NCBI GenBank assembly: GCA_964427875.1
Contig: CAYRVX010000002.1
Location: forward strand, 62,001 to 126,000
DNA length: 64,000 nucleotides
Direction: 5' to 3'
DNA from: CAYRVX01 sp964427875
Lineage (GTDB): Bacteria; Planctomycetota; Phycisphaerae; SM23-33
The translations under genes and the position numbers were made by a program. How positions within the stretch are numbered: the first letter of the stretch is position 1; each line of letters begins with the position of its first letter. The notes under the pieces are model-generated. The model ran no database searches, was not told the origin of the DNA, and saw nothing but the letters and a program-made list of their open reading frames with translations. Of this stretch, positions 1 to 8,578 are shown piece after piece.

Positions 1-630
1 TAAAATATTTCGAGAGGACATTTGAGCGGATGTGCGCCTCACGACCCCGTCGAGCGGTAGTGTCGCACGCCGAACTTCCAGACACGCAGGGCGATCAGGA
101 GGAACACCACCCCGATCAGCGGGGCCGAGCACTGGAACCATCGCCCGCTGCCGGCGACCCGGTCCTCGCGGCCGAGGATCGCCAGCGCCGGAAAGTACGT
201 CACGCACGCCAGCGGCACGACGAAGGTGAAGAACTTCCGAAACCACGGCCGGTAGATCGACAGCGGATACTGGGCCGTCTCCGTGCAGGCGGGCGATGAT
301 CTCCTCGATCGGCGGGTTCTCGACGAAGAGGTCGGTGATCTCGTGCTCGGCGGTGATTCGCGCGATCAGCTCGGCCGGCGAGATGAGCCCGGGGTCGAAG
401 CGCAGCGTCTCGGCGACGATGTCCGCCGCGCCGGCCTCGCCGCCCAGCACGTCGCCGTAGGCACGAAGGCAGACGCGATAGAGGTACTCCACGTGGCGGA
501 GATAGAACGCCTCCCACGCCGCCCGCGCGGAGTCGGGGTCCTCATCCGCCATGGCCATGTAGACCAGCAGATCGGCGTCGGTCTCGTCTGTCAGCCCGGG
601 GCCTTCGCCCCGCGCCGCCTCCGGGCGCAT
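1..630 (-). pseudogene. Chimeric open frame: ECF sigma N-terminus joined to ABC ATPase C-terminus
   Basis: Read on the minus strand from an ATG at 630, residues about 15-75 look like region 2 of an ECF sigma factor (TDADLLVYMAMADED, HVEYLYRVCLRAYGDVLGG, ADIVAETLR). At about 400 the same frame changes into the C-terminal end of an ABC-2 type ATPase (FDPGLISPAELIARI, HEITDLFVENPPIEEIIARLHG). No Walker A, signature or sigma region 4 is present, so neither protein can be whole. The frame stays open to the window edge, but below about 280 it has no recognisable content. It is either a deletion join or an assembly artefact. The family assignments rest on my reading of short stretches. Confidence 0.55.
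39..279 (-). pseudogene. C-terminal fragment of an ABC-2 permease (DUF990 type)
   Basis: In a frame shifted from the ATPase fragment, the minus strand encodes AQYPLSIYRPWFRKFFTFVV, then LACVTYFPALAILGRED, and ends ALRVWKFGVRHYRSTGS before a TGA at 39-41. This is the usual C-terminus of the DUF990-type membrane subunit of ABC-2 export systems, with two hydrophobic segments. The usual gene order is ATPase, permease 1, permease 2; here the ATPase end runs directly into the permease 2 end, so the first permease and most of the second are missing. No start codon or N-terminal half is present. Confidence 0.6.
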
Positions 631-819
631 GGAATCGCGTTTCCCTGCCGCAAGCGGCGAGGTCGCCGGGTTGGCGACGTCGTCCGGCTCGGCGTCCAGA
701 GAGTATACGCCAAAGCGTGACAGGGCTGGGACTCTTGCGGGACCCTTGCCCTCGCCGCCACGGCGGGCGAAGATGGTCCCGCCCGCGTCACGCGACGACC
801 TCCCGACGGGAGAACGGCC

Positions 820-1830
820 TTGAATCGCCCTTCGAACGACAAGCAATGGATCGTCGGCATCACGGACCACGTCCCGCCGCCCGCCGACGTCGAGGAAAGC
901 GCGTTTCCCGAGGCGGAGCTCCGCTTCCTGCCCGACTGGCGGAAGGACCCCGCCGGCCGGGATGCGTGGCGCGAGGTCGACGGGCTGCTCGTCTGGCACT
1001 GGGTCGTCGACGCCGAGACGGTCGCCCTGCTTGACCGCTGCCGGATCGCCGTTCGCTACGGCGTGGGATACGACCTGATAGACCTGGCCGCCCTGGCGTC
1101 GCGCGGCATCCGGCTGTGCAACACGCCGGACTACGGCACGGAGGAGGTGGCCGACACCGCCTGCGGGATGATCCTGGCGATCCAGCGGCAGCTCGTGGCC
1201 TACGACCGCGCCTGCCGCGGCTACGCCCGCGGCTGGCAGGAGCACATCCTTCACCCCCAGCAGCGGACGAGGGGCCAGGTGCTGGGCGTCGTGGGCGTCG
1301 GGCGGATCGGGACCGCCGTCGTGCTCCGCATGAAGCCGTTCGGCTGGCGCATCCTCGGACACGACCCGTACAAGCCCTCCGGGCACGAGAAGGCGGTGGG
1401 CTACGAGCGGACCGAAACGCTGGAGGAGCTGCTCGACGAGGCCGACGTCGTCACGATCCACTGCCCCCTGACCGACGAGACTCGCGGCATGATCGACGCG
1501 GCGTTCCTCCGGCGGATGAAGCCCGGCTCGGCGCTGGTCAACACGGCCAGGGGCGGGATCCTCGCGAGCCTGGACTGCCTCCGGGAGGCCCTGCGAAGCG
1601 GCCACCTCGCCTACGCCGCGATGGACGTCCTGCCGGATGAGCCGCCGAAGGACCACCCGCTCTTCGACGCCTGGCGGGCCGACGAGGAGTGGCTCGGCGG
1701 GCGCCTGCTGATCAACCCGCACATGGCCTACTACTCCCGGCAGGGCTGGCACGAGATGCGCTACAAGGCCGCACGCACCGCGCGGATGTACCTGCTGGAG
1801 AACCGCCTCCGCAACCTTATCGACCCCTGA
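820..1830 (+). CDS. D-isomer-specific 2-hydroxyacid dehydrogenase (CtBP-like)
   Basis: 336 aa NAD-dependent oxidoreductase that probably interconverts a 2-hydroxyacid and a 2-ketoacid in the cytoplasm. The Rossmann motif VVGVGRIGTAV lies near residue 155. The catalytic residues of the family are visible: Arg in NTARGG (about 245), Glu in DVLPDEPP (about 272) and His in INPHMAYYS (about 299). The start is TTG at 820 with GGGAG a few bases upstream; an ATG at the same place would read out of frame. The length is normal for the family. Substrate cannot be told; phosphoglycerate dehydrogenase and glyoxylate reductase relatives look alike. It converges on the FGGY kinase gene. Confidence 0.85.
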   Translation: MNRPSNDKQWIVGITDHVPPPADVEESAFPEAELRFLPDWRKDPAGRDAWREVDGLLVWHWVVDAETVALLDRCRIAVRYGVGYDLIDLAALASRGIRLCNTPDYGTEEVADTACGMILAIQRQLVAYDRACRGYARGWQEHILHPQQRTRGQVLGVVGVGRIGTAVVLRMKPFGWRILGHDPYKPSGHEKAVGYERTETLEELLDEADVVTIHCPLTDETRGMIDAAFLRRMKPGSALVNTARGGILASLDCLREALRSGHLAYAAMDVLPDEPPKDHPLFDAWRADEEWLGGRLLINPHMAYYSRQGWHEMRYKAARTARMYLLENRLRNLIDP

Positions 1831-1862
1831 GCCGCGACCGGAAGGGAGCGGGAGTTCTCTTC

Positions 1863-3353
1863 CTACCCCGCCGGCCAGTACCCCAGCATATGGTCGTAGA
1901 TGCGGACGAACTCCGCCAGGGCGGCCTCATACGCCTGGCGGGTCTCTTCCCGCGGCTGGATGACCTTCCCGCACACCCGCCGCTCGCGGGCGACCTTGGC
2001 GGGGTCGTCGATGAGCCCGGCGCCGGCGGCCCCGAGCAGGGCCGCCCCCTTGAGCCCGGCCTCGGGCTCCTGAGAGAGCGTCAGGGGGGCGCGGATCACG
2101 TCGGCCTTGATCCGGTTCCACAGCTCGTTGCGCGCGCCCCCGCCGACGCAGAAGACGCCGTCGATCTCGAGCCCCAGGCCGCGGAAGATGCCCACGTCCC
2201 GCCCCATGGCGAACGCCACGCCCTCCATGACGGCCCGAACGAAGTGCGCCGCGCCGTGATTCAGCGTGATCCCCAGAAACGCGCCCCGCCCGGCCGTGTT
2301 CTCACGCCGCCGCTCGCCCAGCATGTACGGGTAGAACAGCAGCCCGTCGCTGCCCGGCGGGGCCCCGGCGGCCATCTCGATCAGCGACTCGAACGAGACG
2401 TCCCCGCCCCGCATCGAGGCGACGAGGTCCCTGCACCACTTCATGCTCAGGCCGCCGCAGTCGAGTATGGTGAACGGCACCCACCCGTCCACGACGTGGC
2501 GGAGGTTCTGGACGGCCGGGTGGATCAGCGGCCCCGGCGCGTGCGTCGCCAGCAGCGTGCTCGTGCCCGTGACGTCGGCGGTGGCGCCCTCGCCGACGAT
2601 GCCGAATCCCAGCATCGAGACGGGGAAGTCGCCCCCGCCGGCCACCACGGGCACGCCGGCCGGGATGCCCGTCAACTCCGAGGCGCCCGGCGTGACCTCG
2701 CCGATCACCTCGTGCGACGCCGACACCGGCGCGAACCGTTCGAGATCGACGCCCACCGCCGCGGCCAGCTCCTCGGAGTACCCGTCCTTGGCGCAGTCCC
2801 ACAGGAACGAGCCCGAGGCCTCGCTGGGGTCGGCGGCCGCCACGCCGGTCAGCCGGAAGTTGATGAAGTCCTTCGGCACGAGGAACCATCGCGTGCGGCC
2901 GTAGACCTCCGGGGTGTTGTCCCTGTGCCAGCGAACCTTGATGCCCGTCCACGCGGGGTTGATCGGGTTGCCCGCCACGGAGGCGAGCCCCGACTCGTCG
3001 TGCTCGGCGCGAAGCCGCTCGCACTGCGGCTGACATCGCTTGTCGCACCACAGTTGCACCCACTCGGTGGTCACGTCGCCGCGCTCGTCGACGCCGACCG
3101 GCCCGTGCATCTGCCCGCACGTCGCTACGGCGGCGATCGACCCGGCCGCGACGCCCTCTTGGGCCAGCACCTCGTTCGTCGCCCGGCACGTCTCGGCCCA
3201 CCAGTCGCCGGGGCGCTGCTGGGCCCAGCTTGCCTGCGGGCTGTCCACCTCGTGGGCGACCTGCGCGACGCCGGCGATCTCGCCGTCGGCGCCGACGACG
3301 GCCGCCCGAACGCTCTGGGTGCCCACGTCGATTGCCAGGATGTTCTCGCCCAT
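1863..3353 (-). CDS. xylB: FGGY carbohydrate kinase, xylulokinase-like
   Basis: 496 aa, full length for the family. The N-terminal phosphate-binding motif AIDVGTQSVRAAVV, the substrate loop ATCGQMHGPVGVD with QLWCDKRC, and the C-terminal nucleotide-binding segment FCVGGGARNELWNRIKADV are all present. It phosphorylates a ketose, most likely D-xylulose, before entry into the pentose phosphate pathway; other ketoses are possible. It is the last gene of a minus-strand group, 9 bp after the dehydrogenase, which could make its ketose substrate from a polyol. The symbol is given by similarity of motif set, not proven specificity. Confidence 0.85.
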   Translation of the reverse strand: MGENILAIDVGTQSVRAAVVGADGEIAGVAQVAHEVDSPQASWAQQRPGDWWAETCRATNEVLAQEGVAAGSIAAVATCGQMHGPVGVDERGDVTTEWVQLWCDKRCQPQCERLRAEHDESGLASVAGNPINPAWTGIKVRWHRDNTPEVYGRTRWFLVPKDFINFRLTGVAAADPSEASGSFLWDCAKDGYSEELAAAVGVDLERFAPVSASHEVIGEVTPGASELTGIPAGVPVVAGGGDFPVSMLGFGIVGEGATADVTGTSTLLATHAPGPLIHPAVQNLRHVVDGWVPFTILDCGGLSMKWCRDLVASMRGGDVSFESLIEMAAGAPPGSDGLLFYPYMLGERRRENTAGRGAFLGITLNHGAAHFVRAVMEGVAFAMGRDVGIFRGLGLEIDGVFCVGGGARNELWNRIKADVIRAPLTLSQEPEAGLKGAALLGAAGAGLIDDPAKVARERRVCGKVIQPREETRQAYEAALAEFVRIYDHMLGYWPAG

Positions 3354-3362
3354 GTATGAGGC

Positions 3363-4400
3363 CTAGTACCGCAGCAGCGCCTTGAGCACCTCGCCTCTCC
3401 GGACGGCCTCGAGCGCGTCGTTGATCTCTTCGACCGGGAATTCGTGCGTGACGAACTCGGCGGCGCTGATTTTGCCCTCGCGGATCCATTCGCACAGCGG
3501 CTCCATGGCCGCCCGTTCGCGGTGTCGCGTGGGCCACTGGTGCATGTAGAGGTTGAAGTTGTACGGCCCGGCGCCCTTGGCGACGGTGATGGCCTCGTCG
3601 GCGATCACGCCGTAGACGCAGATGGATCCGCCCATCCTGATCAGCGGCAGGGCGGCGTTGATGATGCCGGCGCTGCCGACGGCGTCCACGACGGCGTCGA
3701 GCGGCCGGCCGCGGGACTCGGCCAGGTCGGCCAGCTCGGGCGAATCCGGCGCGAAGACCGCGTCGGCCCCCATCTCAAGGGCCTTTTCGCGCTTGGGGGC
3801 CAGCGGATCGACCGACGCGACGTAGCCCAGCCCCAGCAGCTTGGAGAACTTCACGAAGCTAAGGCCCACCGGCCCGGCGCCGAAGACCACGATCTCGTCG
3901 CCCTCGGTGAGGTTGAAGTCGCCGAAGCCGCCGTGGACCTCCCGCCAGGTGCACAGCAGGACGGCCTCCTCGGGCGGGATGTCCGGCGGGGCGACGCGCT
4001 GGATCTCGTAGCACTCGAACCAGCCGTGCTCCTCGTCGGCCACGCCGTCGGCGACCATCGCGTCGTGGTCGTTGACGAGCGTGTACTCGCAGAACCCGCC
4101 CCAGCCCGCGTGGTACTTCGGGTCGGCGAACTCGAAGACGAGCCCGCCGATCGCGCGGTCGCCCGGCTTGAAATTGCGGACCTTCCCGCCGACGGACTCG
4201 ACGATGCCCGCCGTCTCGTGGCCGAGCATCAGCGGGTAGTCCTCCACGCCCGGGAAATGCCCCGCCACGAGCTTGCCGTCCGTGGCGTTGCACAGTGCGG
4301 CGACTTCGGTCTTCACCAGCGCCTGATACGGCCCCGGCTTCGGCGCGTCGATCTCGACGACCTCGACCCTGTTCGGTTCCACGACGGCGACAGCTCTCAT
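3363..4400 (-). CDS. Medium-chain (zinc) alcohol/polyol dehydrogenase
   Basis: 345 aa MDR-family oxidoreductase. The GroES-like catalytic domain shows VAALCNATDGK (Cys zinc ligand) and LMLGHETAGIV (His-Glu), and the NAD(P)-binding domain shows VFGAGPVGLSFVKF near residue 180. The four-cysteine structural zinc loop of classical ADHs is not seen. An ATG 21 bp further upstream exists, but the ATG at 4400 is preceded by GGAAGGAG at good spacing, so I use it. It sits between the RhaT-like transporter and the xylulokinase-like gene, which suggests oxidation of an imported sugar alcohol or sugar to a ketose. Confidence 0.85.
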   Translation of the reverse strand: MRAVAVVEPNRVEVVEIDAPKPGPYQALVKTEVAALCNATDGKLVAGHFPGVEDYPLMLGHETAGIVESVGGKVRNFKPGDRAIGGLVFEFADPKYHAGWGGFCEYTLVNDHDAMVADGVADEEHGWFECYEIQRVAPPDIPPEEAVLLCTWREVHGGFGDFNLTEGDEIVVFGAGPVGLSFVKFSKLLGLGYVASVDPLAPKREKALEMGADAVFAPDSPELADLAESRGRPLDAVVDAVGSAGIINAALPLIRMGGSICVYGVIADEAITVAKGAGPYNFNLYMHQWPTRHRERAAMEPLCEWIREGKISAAEFVTHEFPVEEINDALEAVRRGEVLKALLRY

Positions 4401-4446
4401 GCCAGCGCTCCTTCCGCTCAACGGGCGGCCCGCGGCGACTGCGGAC

Positions 4447-5499
4447 TTACGAGCTCAGTGCGTTGCCGATCGACACCACCACGATCCCGAGGATCAGCAC
4501 GGCCAGGCCGACGAACAGCCAGCTCCTGCTCCGGCTGCTGGCGCCCTTCCACTCGCCGGTGAAGAACCCCAGGCCGTTGCCGATGATCAGCGAGCCGGAC
4601 TGGAAGATCGCGAAGCCCACCGACGTGCCGAGTCTGCCGAGCTTCCAGCCGCCGATGCCGTAGAAGAAGATGCACGCGAAGTGCCCCACGGCCATGGTGA
4701 AGGCAAGCAGCAGGTTCCTCCCCGACCCTTGGGCTGCGAAGCCCTTCCACGTCCCGTTCTTGCACAGGAGGATGAAGGAGAACGCCACGCTGGAGATCGC
4801 CCCGCCGAGGAATACCAGCGTCCAGATGGACAGGCTCGCCAGCCAAGCAGGATTCTTGAACTGCTCCTCGGAGATCTTGGCGATCCCGCCCCAGTTGTTT
4901 CCGATGTGATAGCCGATATTGAGCCCCGAAGAAAGCACGCCGGCCAGGATGCAGACGAGAATGCCCAGCAGCACGTTCTTCTTGGGCTCGCCCTCCGCTT
5001 CCGCTGTGGCGGCGGCCTGCGACTTCTCTCGCTGCGCGCCGGCGAACCCGTTGACGGCCACGCCGAGGATGCAGATGACAATGCCCGCAAACACCACCAG
5101 CTCTGGGAAGGCGAGCACGAGCTCCTTTCCCTCCAGGAGGACCATGAGGAACGGCACGATGGAGCCGACCAGCGCCATCGTCCCCATCGTCAGGGAATAC
5201 CCGATCGACAGGCCGAGCATCGAGAGCCCGTAGCCCCAGCAGGAGAACCCGCAGCCCCACAGGAAGCTCAGGCCCATCACGCCGAGAATGATCAGCCAGG
5301 GAACGTCGGCGTACGTAGCCCAGAGGTCCTTCACCACCAGCATGGCGAAGCCGACCGGCACGATGAGCATGGCGAAGAAGAAGAACGCCCCCCACGTGTT
5401 CTCCCAGGCGTACTTCTTGATGTACTTCGATGGCAGGGCGAACGTGCCGAGAAAGACGGCACCCAGCATGGTCCATGCGATTCCAGTGATCGTGTCCAT
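4447..5499 (-). CDS. RhaT-family sugar:proton symporter
   Basis: 350 aa integral membrane protein with about ten hydrophobic segments. The N-terminus (TMLGAVFLGTFALPSKYIKK, WENTWGAFFFFAMLIVPVG) is characteristic of the L-rhamnose-proton symporter family within the drug/metabolite transporter fold. It should import a sugar driven by protons. It lies 46 bp upstream of the dehydrogenase and 33 bp after the SMP-30-like gene in one direction, so the four genes probably form an operon. Rhamnose itself is not certain: no rhamnose isomerase or RhaD-like aldolase is in the window. Confidence 0.82.
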   Translation of the reverse strand: MDTITGIAWTMLGAVFLGTFALPSKYIKKYAWENTWGAFFFFAMLIVPVGFAMLVVKDLWATYADVPWLIILGVMGLSFLWGCGFSCWGYGLSMLGLSIGYSLTMGTMALVGSIVPFLMVLLEGKELVLAFPELVVFAGIVICILGVAVNGFAGAQREKSQAAATAEAEGEPKKNVLLGILVCILAGVLSSGLNIGYHIGNNWGGIAKISEEQFKNPAWLASLSIWTLVFLGGAISSVAFSFILLCKNGTWKGFAAQGSGRNLLLAFTMAVGHFACIFFYGIGGWKLGRLGTSVGFAIFQSGSLIIGNGLGFFTGEWKGASSRSRSWLFVGLAVLILGIVVVSIGNALSS

Positions 5500-5532
5500 C
5501 GCGTGATCGTCCTTTCCTTGGTTTGTTGGGGG

Positions 5533-6717
5533 CTATTTCCCGAGCGGGATCACGACGATCGTGTGCGGCTCGTCGTGCTTCGTGTTGACCTTGTCCTTGC
5601 CGGTGACCATGTCGAAGCACGTCACGACGAGCTTCCCGCGCCACACGATCGGCTCGCCCGGCTGATCGAGCAGGCCGCCGGCGCCGTCCGTGTCGCCGTT
5701 CTGGGCCAGAACGGTGATGTTGCCCTTGGGGTCCACCTTCGCGACGGCGTTGTTGGAGAAGTCGGCCACGTAGATGTTGTCCCGCGCGTCCGCGCAGATG
5801 CCGTCGGTGGTTCGCATCCTGGCCTTGACCATCTTGTCGGTGAACTCCGGGGCCTTCATGGGCGTGTTGAAGTCGGTCCTGGCGAAGACGGCCTCGCCGG
5901 CGACCTTGCCCGCCTCGTCGAAGGTGATCCTGTGCAGCGCCCCGTCGCCGAAGTTGCCGACGTACAGTCTGCCCCGGGAGTCGAAGACGAGCCCGTCGGC
6001 GCCGTACTGGCAGTCGGCGTTCAGCGTCTTGAGGAGCACGAGCAGGTTCCTGTCGGCCTTGGTGTTGGTGACCCTGACGTTCCGGTCGTCCAGGCGGAAG
6101 CGGTAGACCGCGCTGGCGAGCTTGCCGTCGGGGCTCTTGATCTTCGGCAGCATGCTGACCGTGACGTACAGGTGCCCCTCGTGCACGCGGACGCCGTTGG
6201 GGTGGCTGATCCCCGAGGCGACGACCGTGGTCCGGACGAGCCTGTCGCCCCGGATGCGCAGGCGAAGGAGCCGCCCCTGGTTGATCTCGCCGTCCTTCCC
6301 GTTGCCCGTGGGCCAGTTCTGGTTGTCGCAGACGTACAGGTCGCCGCCGGGCCCGAACGCGATGCCCATCGGGCACGCCCGGCCGGTCTCGGTCAGCACG
6401 GGGCAGTCGAACCACTTGCGGACCTTGTTGTTCCCGTCGATCCTGATGAAGCAGGCCGGCCGGCCCGGCTTCGTGGCGCCCTCGGCGTAGCTGCCGTAGT
6501 TCGGGCAGGCCACGACCAGGTCGCCCTCGGCGTCGATCGCCATGCCGTCCGGCGTGGGGCAGTAGTCGGGCAACTCCGCCAGGAGTCGAGGCGTCTCGAG
6601 CGCCGCGGCGCCGCCGGTGCATCCCTGTGCCGCCAGGACCGCCGCGCCGCAAACCGCGGCCACGAGCAGCCCGCCAGACCCGCCACGCGCCCCCGCTGCG
6701 TTGATTCCTCGATCCAT
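5533..6717 (-). CDS. SMP-30/gluconolactonase-like exported beta-propeller protein
   Basis: 394 aa from the ATG at 6717, which has AGGGAG just upstream; an upstream in-frame ATG at 6774 adds a charged, non-signal-like segment. A signal region around residues 12-35 ends in LAAQGC, a plausible lipobox, so it may be an outer or periplasmic lipoprotein. The body has repeated propeller strands such as MAIDAEGDLVVACPNYG, MGIAFGPGGDLYVCDNQ, LVFDSRGRLYVGNFGDGAL and ICADARDNIYVADFSNNAV. Members of this fold hydrolyse sugar lactones or act as binding proteins. First gene of the minus-strand sugar set. Confidence 0.72.
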   Translation of the reverse strand: MDRGINAAGARGGSGGLLVAAVCGAAVLAAQGCTGGAAALETPRLLAELPDYCPTPDGMAIDAEGDLVVACPNYGSYAEGATKPGRPACFIRIDGNNKVRKWFDCPVLTETGRACPMGIAFGPGGDLYVCDNQNWPTGNGKDGEINQGRLLRLRIRGDRLVRTTVVASGISHPNGVRVHEGHLYVTVSMLPKIKSPDGKLASAVYRFRLDDRNVRVTNTKADRNLLVLLKTLNADCQYGADGLVFDSRGRLYVGNFGDGALHRITFDEAGKVAGEAVFARTDFNTPMKAPEFTDKMVKARMRTTDGICADARDNIYVADFSNNAVAKVDPKGNITVLAQNGDTDGAGGLLDQPGEPIVWRGKLVVTCFDMVTGKDKVNTKHDEPHTIVVIPLGK

Positions 6718-6891
6718 GATCGCTCCCTGATGTGCGTGTCGGCCGTCTTCGGCCCGGTGATTCCGCGACAGCATACGGCCAACCGGCGACCATATCCACG
6801 GGATTCCCGAAGCGCTTCGCCCAAGCCCAGCCGTAGCGACGGCTGGGTCTCTTCTTCCCTGTCACGCCGTGCGTCCTTCCGCGAAAAGCCC

Positions 6892-6920
6892 TTGGGCCCC
6901 GCGCGCCGGGGCCGTACAAT
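6892..6920 (+). promoter_or_regulatory. Sigma70-type promoter for the AroE-like/GH95 operon
   Basis: TTGGGC at 6892-6897 and TACAAT at 6915-6920 are separated by exactly 17 bp. The ATG at 6960 follows 39 bp later. The site lies in the 242-bp gap between two divergent operons. Read by eye, not scored. Confidence 0.55.
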
Positions 6921-6959
6921 GCTCCCGCGCTCGCCCGCAGCATACGAGAGCCGCAGAAC

Positions 6960-7916
6960 ATGAGTGCATTCGACTTCTCACCTGCCGCCAAGTGCACCTT
7001 CTACTTCGTGGGCGTCACGACCGCCGCCTCGTCGATCATGAGGGTGTTCCCCGAATGGGCCAAGCACCTGGACCTGGGCGACTGCCCCATCCGCGGGATC
7101 GACTGCAAGCACCACGACGATCCGAACGTCTACCGGAAGGTGGTGTCATTCCTGAAGGACGACGAGCTCTCGCTGGGCTCGCTGGTCACCACGCACAAGA
7201 TCGACCTCCTCGAGGCCGCAAGGGACCTGTTCGACGGCCTCGGCCCGCACGCCGAGCTGCTCGGCGAGGTCAGTTGCATCTCCAAGCGCGACGGGGAGCT
7301 CTGGGGCCACGCCAAGGACCCCGTCACCAGCGGGCTGGCGCTGGAGGCGTTTGTCCCCGACGGCCACTGGCGCGACCGCGACGCGGAGGTCTGCATACTC
7401 GGGGCCGGGGGGTCGAGCCTGGCCCTGACGGTCTACCTCATGGGCCTGCGAGCCGAGGACGATCGGCCGGCGAGGATCTGCGTGACCAACCGCAGCACGA
7501 AGCGCCTGGAGCACATGAAGGCGGTCCACGAGAAGATGCCCCGCACGGTCCCCGTCGAGTACATCCACTGCCCCGGGCCGGGCGACAACGACAAGGTGGT
7601 CAACCGCCTGAAGGCCGGCTCGATCGTGATCAACGCGACGGGCCTGGGCAAGGACGCCCCCGGCTCGCCCGTCACCGACGAGGCGATCTTCCCGCAGGAC
7701 GGCTTCGCGTGGGAGTTCAACTACCGCGGCGACCTGGCCTTCCTGGACCAGGCCAACGCCCGCAAGGCCGCCCGCAACCTGCACGTCGAGGACGGCTGGG
7801 TGTACTTCATCCACGGATGGACGCGGGTCGTCGCCGAGGTCTTTCACGTCGACATACCGACCGAAGGGCCGGTCTTCGACGAGCTCAGCCGCATCGCCGC
7901 GGCGGTGCGGAAATGA
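6960..7916 (+). CDS. Shikimate dehydrogenase-like (AroE family) protein
   Basis: 318 aa. The N-terminal part carries LGSLVTTHKIDLLEAA, matching the substrate-binding Thr/Lys region of AroE, and GHAKDPVTSGLALEAF, matching the family Asn-Thr-Asp segment. The NADP-binding domain has EVCILGAGGSSLALTVYL near residue 145. The sequence is divergent from housekeeping AroE and sits in a sugar locus, so it more likely reduces or oxidises a cyclic polyol or keto-sugar than shikimate. Its stop overlaps the next ATG by 4 bp (ATGA), so it is translationally coupled to the isomerase. Confidence 0.72.
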   Translation: MSAFDFSPAAKCTFYFVGVTTAASSIMRVFPEWAKHLDLGDCPIRGIDCKHHDDPNVYRKVVSFLKDDELSLGSLVTTHKIDLLEAARDLFDGLGPHAELLGEVSCISKRDGELWGHAKDPVTSGLALEAFVPDGHWRDRDAEVCILGAGGSSLALTVYLMGLRAEDDRPARICVTNRSTKRLEHMKAVHEKMPRTVPVEYIHCPGPGDNDKVVNRLKAGSIVINATGLGKDAPGSPVTDEAIFPQDGFAWEFNYRGDLAFLDQANARKAARNLHVEDGWVYFIHGWTRVVAEVFHVDIPTEGPVFDELSRIAAAVRK

Positions 7917-8503
7917 ACAACGGAACAGCGAACATGAGCGACATCGCAGGACACATCGAGCCCTTCGGCGTGGACATCGACCTAGTCACGGGGGTCATGG
8001 CCGAGCCCGACACATATAAGAAGACAATGGCCTCCACGATGGTCCCGTACTACGCCGACACGGAGGCCATCAAGCGCCTCGTCGAGACGCAGGACGACCC
8101 CATTCACTACGAGGTGTTCGAGAAGGACATCCCAAAAGCCGAAGGCCACATCCGCGTCTGCATCAGCAAGCTGCTGCCCGGCACGATCGGAGATGAGCTC
8201 TTCATGACGAAGGGCCACTACCACATGACGCTCGAGACGGCCGAGACGTATCTCTGCATCGCCGGCGAGGGCTTCCTTCTGATGAAGACGGCGGAGGGCC
8301 GGTGCCTCTGGCAGCCGTTTCGCCCCGGGCGGCTGGTGTACTGCCCCCCGTCGTGGGCGCATCGCTCCATCAACACCGGCCGGGCGCCGCTGGTGAGCCT
8401 CTGCCACTACCCGGCCAATGCGGGGCACAACTACGGCGACATCGTCAAGGAAGGCTTCCCCAGGAGGTGCTTCGACCGCGGCGGCACACCCGTGTTCGAG
8501 TAG
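7913..8503 (+). CDS. pgiA: Cupin-type glucose-6-phosphate isomerase
   Basis: 196 aa, the size of the archaeal-type cupin phosphoglucose isomerases. The cupin metal motif is visible as KGHYHMTLETAETYL (two His and a Glu) with a later His in SWAHRSINTG. It interconverts glucose-6-phosphate and fructose-6-phosphate, or a related aldose/ketose phosphate pair, in the cytoplasm. The start at 7913 overlaps the previous stop; an ATG at 7934 is an alternative and would remove seven residues. This type is less common in bacteria than in Archaea, and its coupling to a dehydrogenase suggests a pathway-specific isomerase. Confidence 0.83.
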   Translation: MNNGTANMSDIAGHIEPFGVDIDLVTGVMAEPDTYKKTMASTMVPYYADTEAIKRLVETQDDPIHYEVFEKDIPKAEGHIRVCISKLLPGTIGDELFMTKGHYHMTLETAETYLCIAGEGFLLMKTAEGRCLWQPFRPGRLVYCPPSWAHRSINTGRAPLVSLCHYPANAGHNYGDIVKEGFPRRCFDRGGTPVFE

Positions 8504-8578
8504 GCCCTCGTCGAACGGCGGACGGGCATCTGTTCCATCCGCGCCGCCGCTTGCGGAAGCCCTTACAGGAGATGAACC

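Noticed and set aside
2443..2904. Plus-strand frame opposite the FGGY kinase
   Set aside because: Ser/Thr/Pro-rich shadow; the kinase on the other strand has all family motifs in order.
4399..6963. Long plus-strand frame opposite the RhaT-like and SMP-30-like genes
   Set aside because: Composition is Arg/Gly/His-rich and motif-free; the minus strand has clear transporter and propeller sequence.
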